In this document: piece after piece, positions 37,762 through 37,762 of the stretch
Position numbering within the stretch: position 1 is the stretch's first letter
How the letters are laid out: each line of letters opens with the position of its first letter
Source: Caryophanales bacterium UBA7278
GTDB taxonomy: Bacteria; Bacillota_I; Bacilli_A; RFN20; CAG-826
Length of the DNA stretch: 37,762 nucleotides
Reading direction: 5' to 3'
Assembly: GCA_002472275.1 (NCBI GenBank)
Contig: DKRQ01000002.1
Coordinates: 20,669-58,430 of the forward strand
The notes under the pieces: model-generated
Told to the model about the DNA's origin: nothing
What the model saw: only the letters and a program-made list of their open reading frames with translations
The model's database searches: none
Position numbers and translations under genes: made by a program

Positions 37762-37762
37762 G

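Overview
The window is about 57-58% GC by eye and comes from a bacterium of the Bacillota (class Bacilli in the broad sense). It is probably one of the uncultured, host-associated, non-sporulating lineages near the Erysipelotrichales and the RF39/RFN20 groups. Three things support this. The backbone gene order mnmA - alaS - DUF1292 - greA - comEA - comEC - holA - rpsT - lepA - hemW - hrcA - grpE - dnaK - dnaJ is the order I recall for Bacillus subtilis. The regulation is of Firmicute type (CIRCE/HrcA, a T-box on alaS, TTGACA/TATAAT promoters). A BspA-like leucine-rich-repeat lipoprotein is present. UGA is used as a stop and Trp is TGG, so this is not a UGA-Trp mollicute. The exact lineage is inference.

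Layout, left to right. 1-4176: heat-shock operon hrcA-grpE-dnaK-dnaJ on the minus strand. dnaJ runs off the left edge, and one strong promoter is bracketed by two CIRCE operators. 4231-8251: a CstA-type transporter (minus), two plus-strand genes of unknown function, and hemW (minus). 8248-9967: a small membrane protein behind a degenerate Fic-fold protein. 10029-15148: lepA, a nuclease-helicase fusion and fmt (minus). 15253-20715: plus-strand block with a 994-residue LRR lipoprotein, an AMP-ligase/acyl-carrier fusion and rpsT. 20717-25504: holA, a four-helix membrane protein, comEC, comEA and greA (minus). 25515-31535: DUF1292 protein, alaS with its T-box leader, mnmA, dtd and a pyrimidine-nucleoside phosphorylase (minus), divergent from an rRNA cytosine methyltransferase (plus, to 32860). 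32839-36632: membrane protein, plsC-type acyltransferase, a small OB-fold-like protein and a type I pullulanase (minus). 36682-37762: an IS1595-like transposase cut by the right edge. No tRNA, rRNA or CRISPR is visible, and no gene-free stretch exceeds 300 bases.

Most genes serve housekeeping: protein folding, translation (alaS, fmt, lepA, rpsT, dtd, mnmA, rRNA methylation), replication, DNA uptake, lipid synthesis, nucleoside salvage and intracellular glycogen/starch debranching. The accessory genes sit as insertions into the conserved backbone.

The most distinctive signal is in translation starts. About half of the genes have a clear Shine-Dalgarno sequence. A second set has none, and instead has a promoter -10 box directly against the start codon. 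In five genes the gap is exactly 6 bases, which predicts transcription starting on the A of ATG, that is, leaderless mRNA. Other points of interest are an abbreviated alaS T-box leader, a Fic protein that has lost its catalytic histidine, and an adenylation/carrier didomain protein next to a surface lipoprotein.
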